From the NCBI GenBank assembly GCA_013400975.1, contig WBMZ01005367.1, positions 186,001 to 250,000 of the forward strand: DNA of 64,000 bases, in the 5' to 3' direction. Both the position numbers and the translations under genes were made by a program. Below, piece after piece: positions 47,631 to 61,100 of this stretch. Every line of letters begins with the position of its first letter. Within the stretch, counting starts at the first letter, position 1. Under the pieces are notes generated by a model, which saw only the letters and a program-made list of their open reading frames with translations, was not told the DNA's origin and ran no database searches. Source of the DNA: Atrichornis clamosus. Its lineage: Eukaryota > Chordata > Aves > Passeriformes > Menuridae.

Positions 47631-49059
47631 CACTGTCAAACCCACGTGGGATCAGGGATAATTTGTGCTAAGAGGTGCCTGCAGCGCCTCTCCAGCATCT
47701 GTGGGAGGAGTGAAAGCTGAGGTCCAAATATTAATGTTTAACTTAATGTGAAACAACTCAGATGTTTTAGTTTGTGCACTCTACTTGGGGAAAGCAGAAA
47801 AATACAGTTGGGACTCCTTTAAGGGAACACATTTTGTTTTAAACTAAGAAAGCCTGTTTGCTATCGTCTGGCATAGTTTGCTATCCAGTACTTTCTTGAA
47901 GACTTAAAAATAATGAGTTAGTATCTTGTGATGTAAATTGTTGGTCTTCCTTGAACAGTTACAGAAAATAACAGGTTTGAGCATTCAGCTGGAACTGAAA
48001 TGGGAAAGAAAGAAAAGCAAGATGGCCAATGAATTTAAAGGCTGATGGTGAGGACTGGGAAAAAAATTGGCAGCCATTGCTGGGAGGGGATTTTTGACTG
48101 CTCTCCAGCTGTGGTTCACAGGTGCATTTTGGATAGTGCTTGTTTGGGGCAACAGTGTAGCGTAAAGGCCAATTTTCTTTCATCATCTGAAATTAAGATT
48201 TCAAAATACTCAACAATCAAAAGCTTTCAGGTACATACATAATTTTCGAGACACATCGTTGCTGTATTGTCAGCTCACATGTGCTTATGCTTCCTTCATG
48301 AGCCTGTTTTTCTACTGTTTTTGATACCTTACCTCATTTTATCCCTTCCTTGTCTCTTCTTCTGTGGATTTTCTCTTTCAAGTACATCTTTGTCCTGTCT
48401 GAGCTCCCTGCTGCCAGAGGGTACCTGCTCACCTGCATGCCTGTGCAGCCAAGGTGGGTGCTTGACAAGCAAGGTGACAGTAAGATATTTGGGTTGGGTT
48501 GATATAGACTATTTGGGGTTTTTTTCCACTATTTTTTGCACAGTGTTTAGGAAAATGTGATCCTTGCCTAGGCCAACACTCAGTATTAGTACTCAGGACT
48601 TGGGTTTAGCCAGTATCGATTCCACAACTGCTCTTTGTGTAGATGTGAGCTGAGGGCAAAGCATGCATAAAAATACTGGTGTTTTTTGGGAGCCACAGAG
48701 GTATCTGACACCCCAAAAGCTCCCAAACAGCAAAACCCAGAGGGTGGAGAGGTGGTGGACGGAGCTGAACCCTGCTCTTTGGAGCCCTACAGTAATCCTT
48801 CAACCAAAACTCTCTTGTTCCCATCACAGCCACAACACAGTGGGTGTGAGAGCCTTCTTCTCTGCCGCTCCCGCCATCTGGAGCAGCCTGTCTGCTTCCT
48901 TCACCCTCCATCTGCTTCCACATAGGAGCTGAGATATCTCTTCATGTATGTTTTCCTTCCTTCTTGCCTCTTTTTCTCTCTGCCTTGGTTACTGACCTCC
49001 ATTATTTTTGTTGTCCTTCACACACAGTTCTCCTGACTACGTGCAGAATATTAGTTGGA

Positions 49060-49260
49060 GTTATTTAATCCTTTCAAGCATCCAAGGATACAATTAATAT
49101 TGAATAAAGTTGTATTGTTTTGGTTTGCTTGACAATAACAAGCATTTATAATAGGATTCTGAATTTATTGCCAGTAATGGTACTCACTTAACCAGTGACT
49201 CACAGTTTATATTCATGATTACTTAATAGGACCTAATTTTCTAGTCATTTTAGATAGCAC
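49060..49260. promoter_or_regulatory. Candidate intronic conserved element
   Basis: AT-rich unique sequence with TTAATCC, ATTAATATTGAATAAAG, GACAATAACAAGC (SOX-like), CTTAACCAGTGACTCAC and ATTACTTAATAGG. Together with the SOX-like cluster 150 bases downstream it resembles an enhancer. Untested. Confidence 0.3.
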
Positions 49261-49394
49261 AAAAACAAGCTGGAACGAAGCAGGTACTGTCAGTATACAG
49301 GTAATGAGTGAAAGGAGGGATAAAAAATTCCTTGGGGCAGCAATCTGTCATTTTCGTTGGAATTCAAACCACCTTGCACGTCAGTGCTTCTCTG

Positions 49395-49435
49395 TAAATA
49401 ATAATTAACAACAATAACAATAATTTGCAAACATA
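49395..49435. promoter_or_regulatory. SOX-like ACAAT cluster next to an octamer-like ATTTGCAA
   Basis: Two ACAAT words (49411-49415 and 49417-49421) directly precede ATTTGCAA (49423-49430). The order differs from the classical SOX2-OCT4 composite site, so function is uncertain. Confidence 0.25.
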
Positions 49436-52400
49436 TGTGTGTGATTGAGCTTTGTTGAATGACAAATAGCTGGGTTAGCAATCAGAATATTTCTCATTTC
49501 TTGCAATCATACTGTTCCTTAAAACCTTTCTATCAAATCTTAACACTGATATGTTTTTTTATTATCTGACTTGGCAGTTCCTATAATTTTTCCCTGAATA
49601 TTGTGCCAATCATTTTTGAAAAAGAAAGCTATAAATAACAGATTGTTAATAAACTTTTGAAGGCCCTTCACTGATGTTTTCATGTTGAAAGCTGTGCATT
49701 GAGTGTTATGCCAGAATTACTCACCAAACAGATTGTATAAGGTTAAATTAAAATAATACTCTTTAGCAGATTTTTTTGGCTGAGTTAAAAAGCCCTTTTT
49801 AAAAAAAAAAAATTTAAACACTGGATGTGCTAAGGAAAAGCTACTGGAAAGCTCTGTTTTGGATCTGATCTGTGTGTGGAACAGCTGAGCACAGCGCTGG
49901 GAATCCTCTGTAACAATAGCTCACTGATTTTGCTTGATCTTTTACTGAGCAGTATCATATGTCACAGTTAAAATATCAACAGTTTTGGACAACTGGACGA
50001 TGTGAGATAGTTCTTAAAATACCTATTTTGAGAGTGAAATGGGAAGAAGTGCATGAGAGAAAACATGCTGGCTTAGATGTATTGAGGATTTTTTGTTTTG
50101 TTTTTATTTTCTTATATCCCCAGTAGGAGATAAACAGTTTCAGTCTTCTTACAGTTTCCAGGAGGAACAAAAAGGAGGTACTCATAACGATGCAAATGAA
50201 CATGAGCATTTACCAGGAGCAGCAACAGGGTGAAGAATTGTGGCATCTCCCCCTTGGACCCTTTCCCTTTGCGCTTTTTCTGCAGTGGACTCCTCTCATT
50301 GTCCTGTTCTTAATGTTCTCCTTAATTTAGGTTCTGCATTTGAAGGTATATTCTTTCAAGCTGAGCACCCAAAAGTTGGGAATTACGTCTTATGCTCAGT
50401 TGCCAGAGTACAGAAGATCTAGAAGTTTAATCTGTGGCTGATGGGAGTAGAGTGAAGTCAGGATCCATGGAATTCTTGAGGTCTGGGAGCCTTTAACTTG
50501 CCTGTTTGTTTTGGTGAGGGCTGGCGTGGCAGTTTGGAGGGCAGGGAGGGTAATACATCCCTGTTCGTCCATGGCAGGGTGTGAAGGTTTGCAGGTCTTC
50601 CTAGGAGCTCCAAAGGCATCACGGGCATGTCCCTTGAGACAGAACCCCCCAGTGCTGCAGAGTCACTCCGTGACCTTGGTTTTAACTGATCAGGGTGTTT
50701 AAAACCTGCCTGACACCCCATGGCACTTGGGAAACGTGGCTGTCCCTCTCCCACCAGCTGTGTCCCTGGTCACAGAAATGGATGGGCTTCTGTTGTAGTG
50801 CAAAACGAACCAGCACAGCCCCTCCTGCTTGAATGTAGAGATTTACAAAGGCCAAGAAACCGGTGTGTATCTGAGGGTTGGACACCAGCAAGTGAAATGT
50901 GAAAGGTCTAACATGCATGGGGTTTTTTTACTTTGCCTTTTACTGGCCTCAAATGAGATCAGGCACTGTGGAGCTAGGACTACTGCAAACACCAGAGTAA
51001 AAGACTGTACCCAGGAGAATTTATAATCTAAATAAATAAGACAAAAATGCTAACACTGTTTTGTTAAAGATGAGCAAGTGTGTCACTTGTAAACCCACAG
51101 CTGAGCCTGAATCTTTTTTCCAGCCTTAGACAGGGGACTGTCCTGCTTCTTTTAGTAGCGGGCACTGTGTCAGCACCAATGTCCTGAAAATACATTTATT
51201 TGTCTGTGATTCACGCAGGGTCATCACATACAATTCGTTTTTACTAGTTAAGGTTTGAAGATGCAAAGCGCTGTCTCTGTGCTGTTGGTAACAGCGTGGG
51301 CGCTTTATTGCTGTGTTGTTTCAGCTGCTCAGAGGAATCCAGGTCTGCCCAGAGCTATAAAGAGCTGGAACAGTCCAGGCAGTTCGTGGGGCGATGTGGG
51401 ATCACTCCCAGCAGGATCCCATCCTCCCATCCCAGCTTAAATAATTCAAAGGACCAGGCTTCAACCAGGCATCAGTTTTCCATACAAACTCACCATCTGT
51501 GACCCTGCTGCCCCACTGTGATGGGCAAGAGCAGAAATGAGGGAAACTATTGGATGAAAAACTGTGAAAAAATCCAGAATTGCACAGAAAACCCAAACAA
51601 CACAGAAGAGATCTGAAGGCAGAGGAGAGCACTTAGAGGATTTGCAGCCAAGTGGAAAACTCCTCTGGGGAAGGCACAGGTTGCTAATCAAATTCAGCCA
51701 TAGTTGAGAGAGATTGCTGGAGCATCCCTGAATAATCCGTCACTGTTGTATTGAGCTGGCTTGGAGATTTCCTCCCACTGCTGGCTCTTGTCTTCTCCTG
51801 CCTCTCAGCATAAGTAACTCAGCACCGTGAGCCCAGCCGTGAAGCCTGTGGTGTTTGGGAAATTCCAGGCATAGCAAAGTGCTTGGTGTGTGCTGTCAAT
51901 GGCACGGGACACCGTGAGCATTAAACTTGTTTTGTGCTCCTTACCCCGTTTTCCTGAGTAACACCTGAACAAATTCAGAGGCTTTGTCTTTTACTTGGGG
52001 ACTTTTTGTAGCTGGGGCCTGAGATATCTTAAAGACTATCTAAAGCTCTGGGATCAGCATCAGCCTCACCTCTGCTTTAATGGGATTTCTTACCCCAGGG
52101 GTGTAATTAATTTGTTCAGCGTTTTTTGAGGGGAAAATCTGACACCGTTAAGCTTTTCCATGGGCTGATGATGAACATCATAAAAACACCACCTCCTTCT
52201 CTGGGTGAAAGCCATGGTGTTGTGAGACACCTTCTCTAGCATAATTACATAGCAACCTGAATATTGCAAAGCAAACAAGTTCTTCCTCCCAAAATAAAAT
52301 GCTCTCAAATGCAAAAAAATGCCTCAAAACAGCACAAGCCCATTTTATCTTTTCTAGGGAGAGAAGAGGGGGGCAAGCAACACGCAGCTTGTTAGCCAAG

Positions 52401-53332
52401 TTGCTTGAGAAGATGCTTAGATAAAAACATTAATGGAGCAGAAAAACAGTGTGACTCCTTTTGGCCTAATGACCCAGGCACTGGAGGAATAATTTAGGAG
52501 GAAGGGAAATGTCTCCTGTCACAGATTTGACTTATGCTTTTGAGGAAGCAGGAGGCTACATATTTAGATGTTGGGGGAGAATTTACCAAGAAATGAGCTG
52601 AAAAAGACGTTTCTCAAAAGCACATAGACACAGGACAGAGAGGTACTGCAGACTGCAGGGAGGCTTCTGCTCTTGGGCGTGTTAAGGTGTATCTGCAGCA
52701 ATTTTACTGGCTAATTTTCCTGTCCATAGCCATGTAATTTATGTCATAGACATAAATGTTATGCTCTTAAGAGAGATAACCTGAAAAAAAAATCTTGCAG
52801 AGCTTTGTAGGCAAGTCCATTGAATGAGTATCTGTGATGAATCTTGCATTTTTAATGGAAAGCATTGCAAGTGGTTCAAGGATTCCTGAGTGACAGCTGA
52901 GATGATTTGTGTCCAGAAAGCAAATGTGGGCCCTTCTGCCGCTGTTGAAAGGGAACACAACAGGCACTGAAGCTGAGAACATGCTGGTTCTGCAGGTGAG
53001 TGGAGATGCACTGGGGGAAAAGTAAAAGGACAGGTCTGGGGCAAAGCAGAGCAAGGGGATTCAGCTACAGCTTAATTGACTGTACTAAGTCCCCCTCCTT
53101 GTTAATGAGCTGCCAAAGTCCACGGACATGTGTCTTTTGGACAGGACAGCTTGTACTGCACCAGGCAACACTTCCACCATTTTCAGTCAACGACCACTAA
53201 AATGACCAGCAGCTTCAGTGCCAGTGTTTGCCCTGGGGATGGTGTGATGTTGTGACATCTTTACCTTCTTGCATTGCCATGTGGTTGTGAGGAAGGGGGA
53301 GGAGCCCTCTATACACATATAAGTAGATGTAG

Positions 53333-53395
53333 TGTCTATGTGTGTGTATATATATGTAATATATATGAATGTATATATAAACACACATTAAAAAT
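53333..53395. repeat. TG/TA microsatellite
   Basis: GTGTGTGTATATATATGTAA followed by TATATATGAATGTATATATA is an imperfect TG then TA dinucleotide tract, with a short ATACAGAGAT duplication about 50 bases downstream. Confidence 0.85.
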
Positions 53396-55248
53396 GTTGT
53401 TTATATAGTGATGAATAGTGATATACAGAGATATACAGAGATACATGGCACTAGTTTCTTGCCAGACAGCGTGTTGTTTGGCTTCATTAATGAATGCGTA
53501 GAGGATGACTTTTGCCATTTGGTAAAAAATGTTTAAGAGCATTGTGAACACTGTTAATTTATTCTGTGGTTTGAATTTCTCTTCGTATTTGGGTTATATT
53601 TAGGGGAAGGCAGGAACTGTGTGGTACCCATGGGCTCAATTAGCAACTGGGAGTGAACCCAGACAAATGAGAAAGAAAGAGCACAATGGTCCTCCCCTGT
53701 CCTCCTGTCCTCCATCTCCACGTTACCTCTGCTACACTAAATCCCTGCTTTCCATTTCTTGTCTAAATCCTGCACAAAGTCCTTGGTAGGGTGCAGTGCC
53801 GGAGTCACATCCTGCAGGTGTGCACAGCTGGGAGGCACAGCTGGAAGACAGCAAAGCATCTTCCTTTGGATGTGTTAAGGGCTTTACTTGCTTGGACAAA
53901 GCACCCTTCCCATGGGGGAAATGTGGGTGGTAGAGAGCAGAGGGAGTTTGAGCTTTTTGGGTGCAATCTCTTTGGATCAAGTGGAGGGTAAATTAGCCAA
54001 CATTGTGCTTGGTGTTTGGAGGTCTGTCTTGGTAGCCTGTGAGGGATTCCTCTCCACAAAATGGGGTGGTTGAGGTATTTTCACTGTCCACATGTAGCTC
54101 CAGTGTGCAACTGCTTGTTGCCTTCTGCTGCTGTACAGCTGTGGCTTGCAAAGCTGTGCTGGTTCGAGCCCCACCGTGCCAATGTCATTGTCACAGCGAG
54201 TTCATGACTTTCTGCAATCAAATCCCTTTTCTGCTGTTATTTAAGCAACACCTCTACGGGCGTAACAGTGGCTTAGGTATTTTCATACTTGGACACCAAG
54301 GCCAAATACGGAAAGTAGGGAGATTGGTTGTAAAAATATTTGAAAAAAACAGCTTTGGCTTTGGAGGGTGCCTGTGAAATGTGTTCTTAGAGGTCTCCTT
54401 GTGTGTTGACTTCGTGCTCTGAGCAGATCTTCCTGAAGTCAGAGGGTAGTACACAAAAACACCCCAAGTCTCTCTTATTTTCTCTTAAATAATTTGTAAC
54501 ATCTCCAAGTTACTGTAAAATTCTGCCTTTGATTTCCACAGCTTGGAGGTTTCTCTGTCAAGAGAAGTTCCTACTACTCATCAGCAGGCAGGAATAGCAG
54601 CATTTTATGCTCAGGTTTCAAACGTCGTTATAAAATTTCAAGGCTGTGAAGGAACAGGTTGCAGTTCCAGAACAGAAGAGGAAGGGGCTGAGCATGTCCC
54701 ACGGGTGGTTCCCATCTTCTGCCAGCTCAGTTGTTTGCAGGGATGTGCTGTGAATTTATGTGATGAAACGATACAGATTAAAAATAGTTCTCTAAAAAGG
54801 AGATGGGGGAAGGGGAGGAGTACAAAGTACAAGAAGTTTTATTTCTTTTCATTCCATAGATGCTATAAATCAGCAGAGAAGTCAGTTGCAGGTTTTTTTC
54901 CCCTTCTATGTTGTGTCGTTAAAAAATCATCAGCCACGACACTGAAATGGTTGCAAGAGTCACTTTGCCAGGAACAATTTCTGTCTGGGAACAATAAAAA
55001 ATTAGTAGATGCCAAGTTGAGTTCATGTGTCAATGGTTACTGAATTCAGCTTAAGAGCTGTAAATGGAACCAATCATCATTTCTTAATGAGATATATGAG
55101 AACAAAGAATCACAATGCTTGAATAATCTGTCACATCTCTATCAGTGCTGCTTAAGCAATTATTCAGTTTGTTCAATGGTTTGACAGGTAACATGACAAA
55201 AATCAATTTACAGAGTAGATTAAATGTAAATATGCTTCCCCTTCTCCA

Positions 55249-55264
55249 CCCCCCCCCCCCCCCC
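55249..55264. repeat. Poly-C tract (16 C)
   Basis: Sixteen uninterrupted C, preceded by CTTCTCCA. The complementary G run could join quadruplexes, and the length may vary or be assembled imperfectly. Confidence 0.9.
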
Positions 55265-57378
55265 GGAATGCTGTTCCTAAAGCCTTATGTTTTTTATCCT
55301 TACAATCCCTACCCAGTCATCTGTTTTCAGTGGTACTGCTTGGATGAAGTGCTACATGGCCCACAGTGACATTATTCACCAGATCATTTGTCTTTAATCC
55401 ATCTCTGGTCTAATGAGGCTGTCGTCTGAGCCTCAGTAAAAATGAATGATGCATTGCTCTGATGTACAGTGTATGTTTTTCACTTAGTGCTAAGGCTGTA
55501 TTTTTCCAAGGTCCTTAAGGAAACCCATTCCTCAGCCCTCATTAACACTTAATGTAAATATTTCTGAATATTTTACTCATTTGGCAGTTCGGTATGAATT
55601 TTCTAGGAGCTAAATAACAACCACTGTACATGGAGTTGATACCATCATGTGTTTTAATACCAGAGCTTTCATCATGTTGCAGCAGACTGCGACTGGAATG
55701 GTCTCATCCCTGTGTGTAGTGGTGGGAATCTGCAGCAAACACCAGTAACAACAGCTGTCACAGTGGACACTAAATGCCATCTTCAGCAGCAGGTGCTCAT
55801 TGGTTTTACCCTTTGCTTCCATCGAGTCCTCAGTACTTTGAATGAAGCTGTGGCATACAAGAGATCATTTTTTTTCTCCCTATGAAATGTTTGCACCTCT
55901 CATCTTCTCCATGGGGAACTCACAGATTTTTGTTCCCTGCAGAAATAACTCCTGGATTCCCTCAGTCCTTTCGTGTTTTATATAGTCTGCAAGATGCTGC
56001 TGACACACCTGGCTGTGTATCTCATTTATGCCTCTTGTATGTCACCGGGTTCTCAACAGAGATGGCATAACAAGTTTTAGGGAATTGTGAGCACTTTTCT
56101 CTTTATTTCAGTCAAGGTGACAGGGTTTCAAGAAGCCTTTTGAATATACCAGAGGATTGTGTTCTGGAAGATAATAGTATTTCTTAACACTGCCATATGA
56201 CTCGTATTGCTATAATTTTTGAGCAAATCACAGTCCTTACAAAATCTGTGATACTGAAAACTTGTATGCTTATATTTTTGCTACATGTATGCATGACATA
56301 TGGACTTCCAGTGTCTGGTTATTCAGTTTCTGCTCAGCATCTTGCATTTTGTGGTGACTGTTGAAGAATCTGAATATGTATGGTATTTCCTTATCTATTA
56401 TTGGTGTTGCTGTAGTGTTTAGATTGTGGTTTGTTGGCTAACTGTCAAATACTCATGGCTTCATTAAGAAACAGATGTACAGGTCTACACTTTGTTTTTG
56501 TAGCTGCACTTTTGACATATTGTAAGTGTGCTTAATTGATTTTGTTCAGGATAATACCATCTGCTGGCATCTGTTTCTGCTGTGGCTCTTGCTGAATACT
56601 TGTGTGCATCGTGGTCTATAAGGACAAATTACAGTGTTAGCAAGGTATTATGTCCTTTTTTTTTCTGAAATAAATGATAGAAGAGTTTAAACATTGGATA
56701 ACCTAATATCTACATCATTTAATATCTAGATTTATACACTTTATTCCAAAAAGCATGTTTCAGACAGGAATTGGGCCCTCTGTCCATGCTGGTGTCTCTT
56801 AATGTATTGTCTGCAAATTTATCAGAACATGCAGATTGGGAGAAAAGGAGTCTTTGGGTTTATATTTGGCTCCCCTTTGATCATGGAGGGACGTGGATTA
56901 AACTTTTAGATATTCCTGAAGCATTTACATAAAACTCTGCCTAACGAATAGTCAAAGTAAGTCATCTTAAAACATCACTTACTGCATCTGTAAGGCTGAC
57001 GGTCTTCTTGTCAACTTTTAGCATAGCCAAGTGTGTTCTGATATGAAGATTTTGGTGGCTGTAGCAATACTGGATATGCATGTGATGAGAATTCTACTGA
57101 GGATGCAACTAGGAAAATATGTGCTGTCTTCTGAGAGTCCAGAACAAAATCCTCCTTTTTGAGTAGCCCACTGTCCTGTTGGATTTAGCTCTCCATATTC
57201 AACTCAGTCCTTTTTACTAGGTAGAATCAGTGTTTATCGTGGATTTTATTGCGGTTACTGTGTCTGTGTCTGAACTGTGAAAAGCAGTGGAGATTTCATT
57301 TCCTGGCACTCCCTGTCTCTGGTCATGACAAGTGTGGGCAAGCGTCAAAAGTTATATAGGTCAGGATTTATCTGTAGT

Positions 57379-57445
57379 GGCCTAACTCTGCTCCCATTAA
57401 AAGCAGTGAGAGTTGGCCTTTGATGTCAATGAGACAGCATTTATC
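57379..57445. repeat. Old palindromic amniote repeat copy
   Basis: GGCCTAACTCTGCTCCCATT, then AAAAGCAGTGAGAGTTGGCC, then TTTGATGTCAATGAGACAGC is close to the recalled pattern GGCCTAACTCTGCTCCCATTgaagtcaatgggagtttt...ttgacttcaatggga. This is the clearest of the four fragments in this intron. Confidence 0.45.
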
Positions 57446-57944
57446 CAATTTTGAGATACTAATGGCCTCTTTGCCTCTCCACACCACGCACAAGCAGTGG
57501 TGACAGGGAGAAACAGGGTCATGCAGGGAGATGAGAGTCCTCCAAATACCACTGAAAACCAGGAGATGGGTGTTTCAATAGAAGTGGGTCACCAGTCTGA
57601 AATACTTGTGTTCCAGCAGGGCTGAATTGTCCTTGTGCTGGAGTTGTCTTTGTGGTGCTTCATATGGGCAGGATTTGGGTGAAAACTTAATTATGGAGAG
57701 CCTTCCTGTCTGTGCATGTGTATTAGAGCTCACATGAAAGTAATGGCAAAAGCACAGGTTCTCCTTTTACTTTGCCAGTCACTTTCTTTGGCCCAGTGTC
57801 CCAGCTGTTGCTGTTCTCCTGCTGTTGATCCCCGCAGGATTCTCCCGTGCTGGTACCCGCTCGGGAGTCAGACTTTATAAAGTCATGGGCTTTGGTGATG
57901 ATGTGGACTAATGGTAGAGACATTTATTGGGTTGAAGAGCATTA

Positions 57945-58140
57945 GATAACAATTTGGGAGACTTGGGTCTTGTTTCTGACTGTGGCACTGGGCTCTTTTT
58001 ATGACCTTGGAGAAGTTGCAGCACCTCACTGGCCTGGTTTCCCCATCTGTCAAACAGTCCCCGACCTACTTTGGAACTCACTTTGAGATCTAACTAATTA
58101 AAACTTGCTATGTGAGATGTTCAGAATGTACTGTGCAAGG
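57945..58140 (+). mobile_element. MIR-like CORE-SINE copy
   Basis: The order GGGAGACTTGGGTCTTGTTT, CTGACTGTGGCACTGGGCTC, TGACCTTGGAGAAGTTGCAG, CACCTCACTGGCCTGGTTTC and CCCATCTGTCAAACAG follows the MIR consensus. In MIR the parts are '...GGGTTCGAATCCCGGCTCTGCCACTTAC..., TGTGACCTTGGGCAAGTTACTTAACCTC..., CAGTTTCCCCATCTGTAAAATG'. The end (GATGTTCAGAATGTACTGTGCAAG) fits the diverged 3' part. MIR-type elements predate the mammal-sauropsid split. Confidence 0.7.
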
Positions 58141-61100
58141 TGTTGTTTTTGTCATGGTAATGTGGTAAGAATCTCTCCTGATGTATCCAAGTATGATGGG
58201 AACTCAGCTGCAATGCTCGTGTTTTGCTGATGATGCTTTGTGTGGAACACGAAGCCAAAATCTGATCCCGTTCCTAAAAATACCACTTACTCCAAAGAGA
58301 GGTGGACAGCCCCACCTCAAAACCACTAGAAATGGGACAAGAGAGTAAACCCAACTGAAAGTCATTTTGTTTTCTGAAATTGTTCCTGTCTTTCACTGTG
58401 CTGGAAACCCCAGCAAGGCAGGAAGACCTTCTAGAAATGTCTCTGAGCACTCAGCAGCAGCCAGTGATAGGTTTTCCAGTATAGGTTCATTAGTGGATGG
58501 ACCTTAGGGAGACAAGTGAAAGACACTGTAAAGCTGTGAGGCAGTTTTCCCCTCCTCTGCAGTCCATGTTACAAGTGGGAATCAGAAAATAGCAGCTGTT
58601 CTAGCATCCACAGAGTGGGATTTGCAGAGCAGGATAAGGATTTGTGCTGCATTGAGGAGCCCTCCGATGATAAGACAATGTGGTTTTTGCCTTGAAGACA
58701 CATCTGTAGCATTAGTGATGTGTTATCTGTTAATTCTATTTTTTAGCGTCTAGCAATGTTTGTGTCTCTCGAAAATCAGTTCACTAACTAAAGCCAGCGC
58801 AGTGAGTGGCTCTGGTGCCCCTGAAGTAATAAGGTTTTTGAAACACCTTCAAAAAACCGATGTAAGCACTTGGAGGAATGTCTTCATTTCCATGTCTTCA
58901 TGGGGGAAAAAATTGTGCCTGTGAGATGCAAGAGGAATAGAGTTATGTTTCCAGTCACTGCAGCATTACTGCTTTAAAAAGGCTTTTTGTAGGCACAGTG
59001 CATTCAGGTTTTTTCTCTGATTCTGGAAAAAAGTAAAGTTCATGCATAAATTGGCAAGCAGGCTTTCATTTAAGCTGTGTGATTTAGATCTGCTAGTGAA
59101 GGCTGCTGCTGCAGAGCATTTGGCATTCATCAGAAAAATCTCCAAGTCTAAACAGTTTTATTATGCAAAGTTATATAGTTGGAAGGTAAAACACTCTGTC
59201 TTTTTCCACTTTGATGAACCGGGCTAGCTGATGGATGTCCCATCAAATGTCTCATAAACTTGCAGGGAAGCTGAATAGCTGTAGGTCTCACTCTTCCACC
59301 TATGGCTGCTATTAGCCCTTAGGGAAAAGGATACTTAGCTGGGCTGTGGGTAGGAGAGCAGCTGTGCTCAGGTAACCATGTGGGTTCTCAAATAATGTGT
59401 TAGAAAACCATTGGCATCTTCATGAATTAGGGTCCCAGTATCTGGATATTTCCATTTAGATTTTATTAGCGCAGCTTTATACTTCTTACAAGGCACTTCT
59501 CCTAACAAAGATGCAGTGACTGCACTTTACATATGTAGAGATTTTTCTGAAGTGAATTTTCCTTAGTGACTTTAGAGAAATTCATCGTTCCCCAAAACAT
59601 TTATTAAAGCTTCACCTTGTTTAGTATGTGATTACTTTGCTTGTTCTTACTGCCATGTGTTCACTGTAAAGAGGTGTGAAGTCAAAGGGACTTCAGCAGG
59701 AGCCAAAATATTAAGCCCTTAATGTCTTTTTTGATAGGTATGGACTGCTGAAGGGAGACCAAGAAGGATGCTCCTGAGTGACAGTCCTCTGTATTTCTGT
59801 GCATTTCTACATAATGCAAGGGACCAGGTTTGCTAATCCCACCCAGAGCTTGTCACAGCAGCCATCAAAACCCTTGGATTTTGGAGGGAGACCTCTCTGT
59901 CCACTACGGCTGAGTAGGGTGGGAGCTGTGGGTCAGACCTCAGCCCTTCTGGGACCCTGATGCCAACAGGAATCACCACTTGGATGGAGCAGCCTGAGCT
60001 GTGCAGAGGCAACTGCTGCTGGTAGTGTCCTGCACCCACCCAGCACCACCACTACCAGCACCAGCCAGAGCCCTGCTAAGACGTTTTGTAAAACATCCCT
60101 GCAGGAGTATCTTGGCAGGGTGAGAGGGAAAAAGCTATTTTAGCTTAGCATGCTGCTGGTGCACCATAAATATTTTTCTCCATTCCATAAAAACTGCAAT
60201 AAGGGAACACCAGCCTTCATGAAACACCCTTTAAAATGCAGTAAGAAAACTCAATATATTAATAGGTTTGTATTTATTCAAGCAAACCTTTAAAATACAG
60301 TCTGAGTGCTCAGAACAGTAACTTTCTCCATCACAGGCAAAGGAATTGTGTTGTTTTTTATTTTGGATAGCTTTAGTTTTTCTGGGAAGAGGACTGCAGC
60401 AGAAAGAATAACCCAGGGCAATAATTTGGGCCCTGAACAAACCCAATTTCTTGCATGTAATTTGGGTTTGTTCTCCTCTGAGGCTGTGCTTTATGTGGAC
60501 AGTATAAAACTTGGCGGTCTTTCAAAGTCTGGAGGGAATACAAGAAAGGACTCATTATGCCTTCACCTTGTGCATTGCAGGATCTGCAGAGATTGTGAGA
60601 AGTACTGCTGTTTCCCAGGAATTACTGGTTCTTTAAGAGGCAGTAAACTGGGTGGGATTCACTGCCCCTAAAAGGATTGGGTGCATTTCCCTAAATTTAG
60701 GAATTCACTGTAATTTGTCGTGGCAGTCTATCTTGAGCAGAATTGGGTCCCAGGGATGGGTCGGGTAGAGCAGGTTCTTTCTTGGTTGGATCCAGTCCTT
60801 TTACTGCATGTAAAATCTTCCATTAAACAATGTCATCAAAAGTCAAAATTATTTTGCTTTGTCCTAATTTTTTTTCTCTCCACTTGTGGCTTCATTTGCC
60901 AGATTTTAAATCATCTTTGGAAATTTCAGACAACCTTGGTCATCCTTCTGAAGTGGTGGTGTCACTGTTCTCTCTCCCTGGTTTTGGCACAAACAAGACA
61001 TTCTTTTAATACTGGTCATTTACAAATAATCTCTTGCAAAGAAAAAGTAAAATACATCCCCACTTGTTCCACCTGGGCTCCACTGTGAGAATTTTGTATT

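Noticed and set aside
54543..55043. 166-residue + strand open frame in CAMK1D intron 1, preceded by an acceptor-like TTTCCACAG
   Set aside because: It begins at a non-ATG codon, has no recognisable protein similarity or donor with a sensible phase, and its length is possible by chance in 64 kb. It is also not the expected CAMK1D exon 2 sequence.
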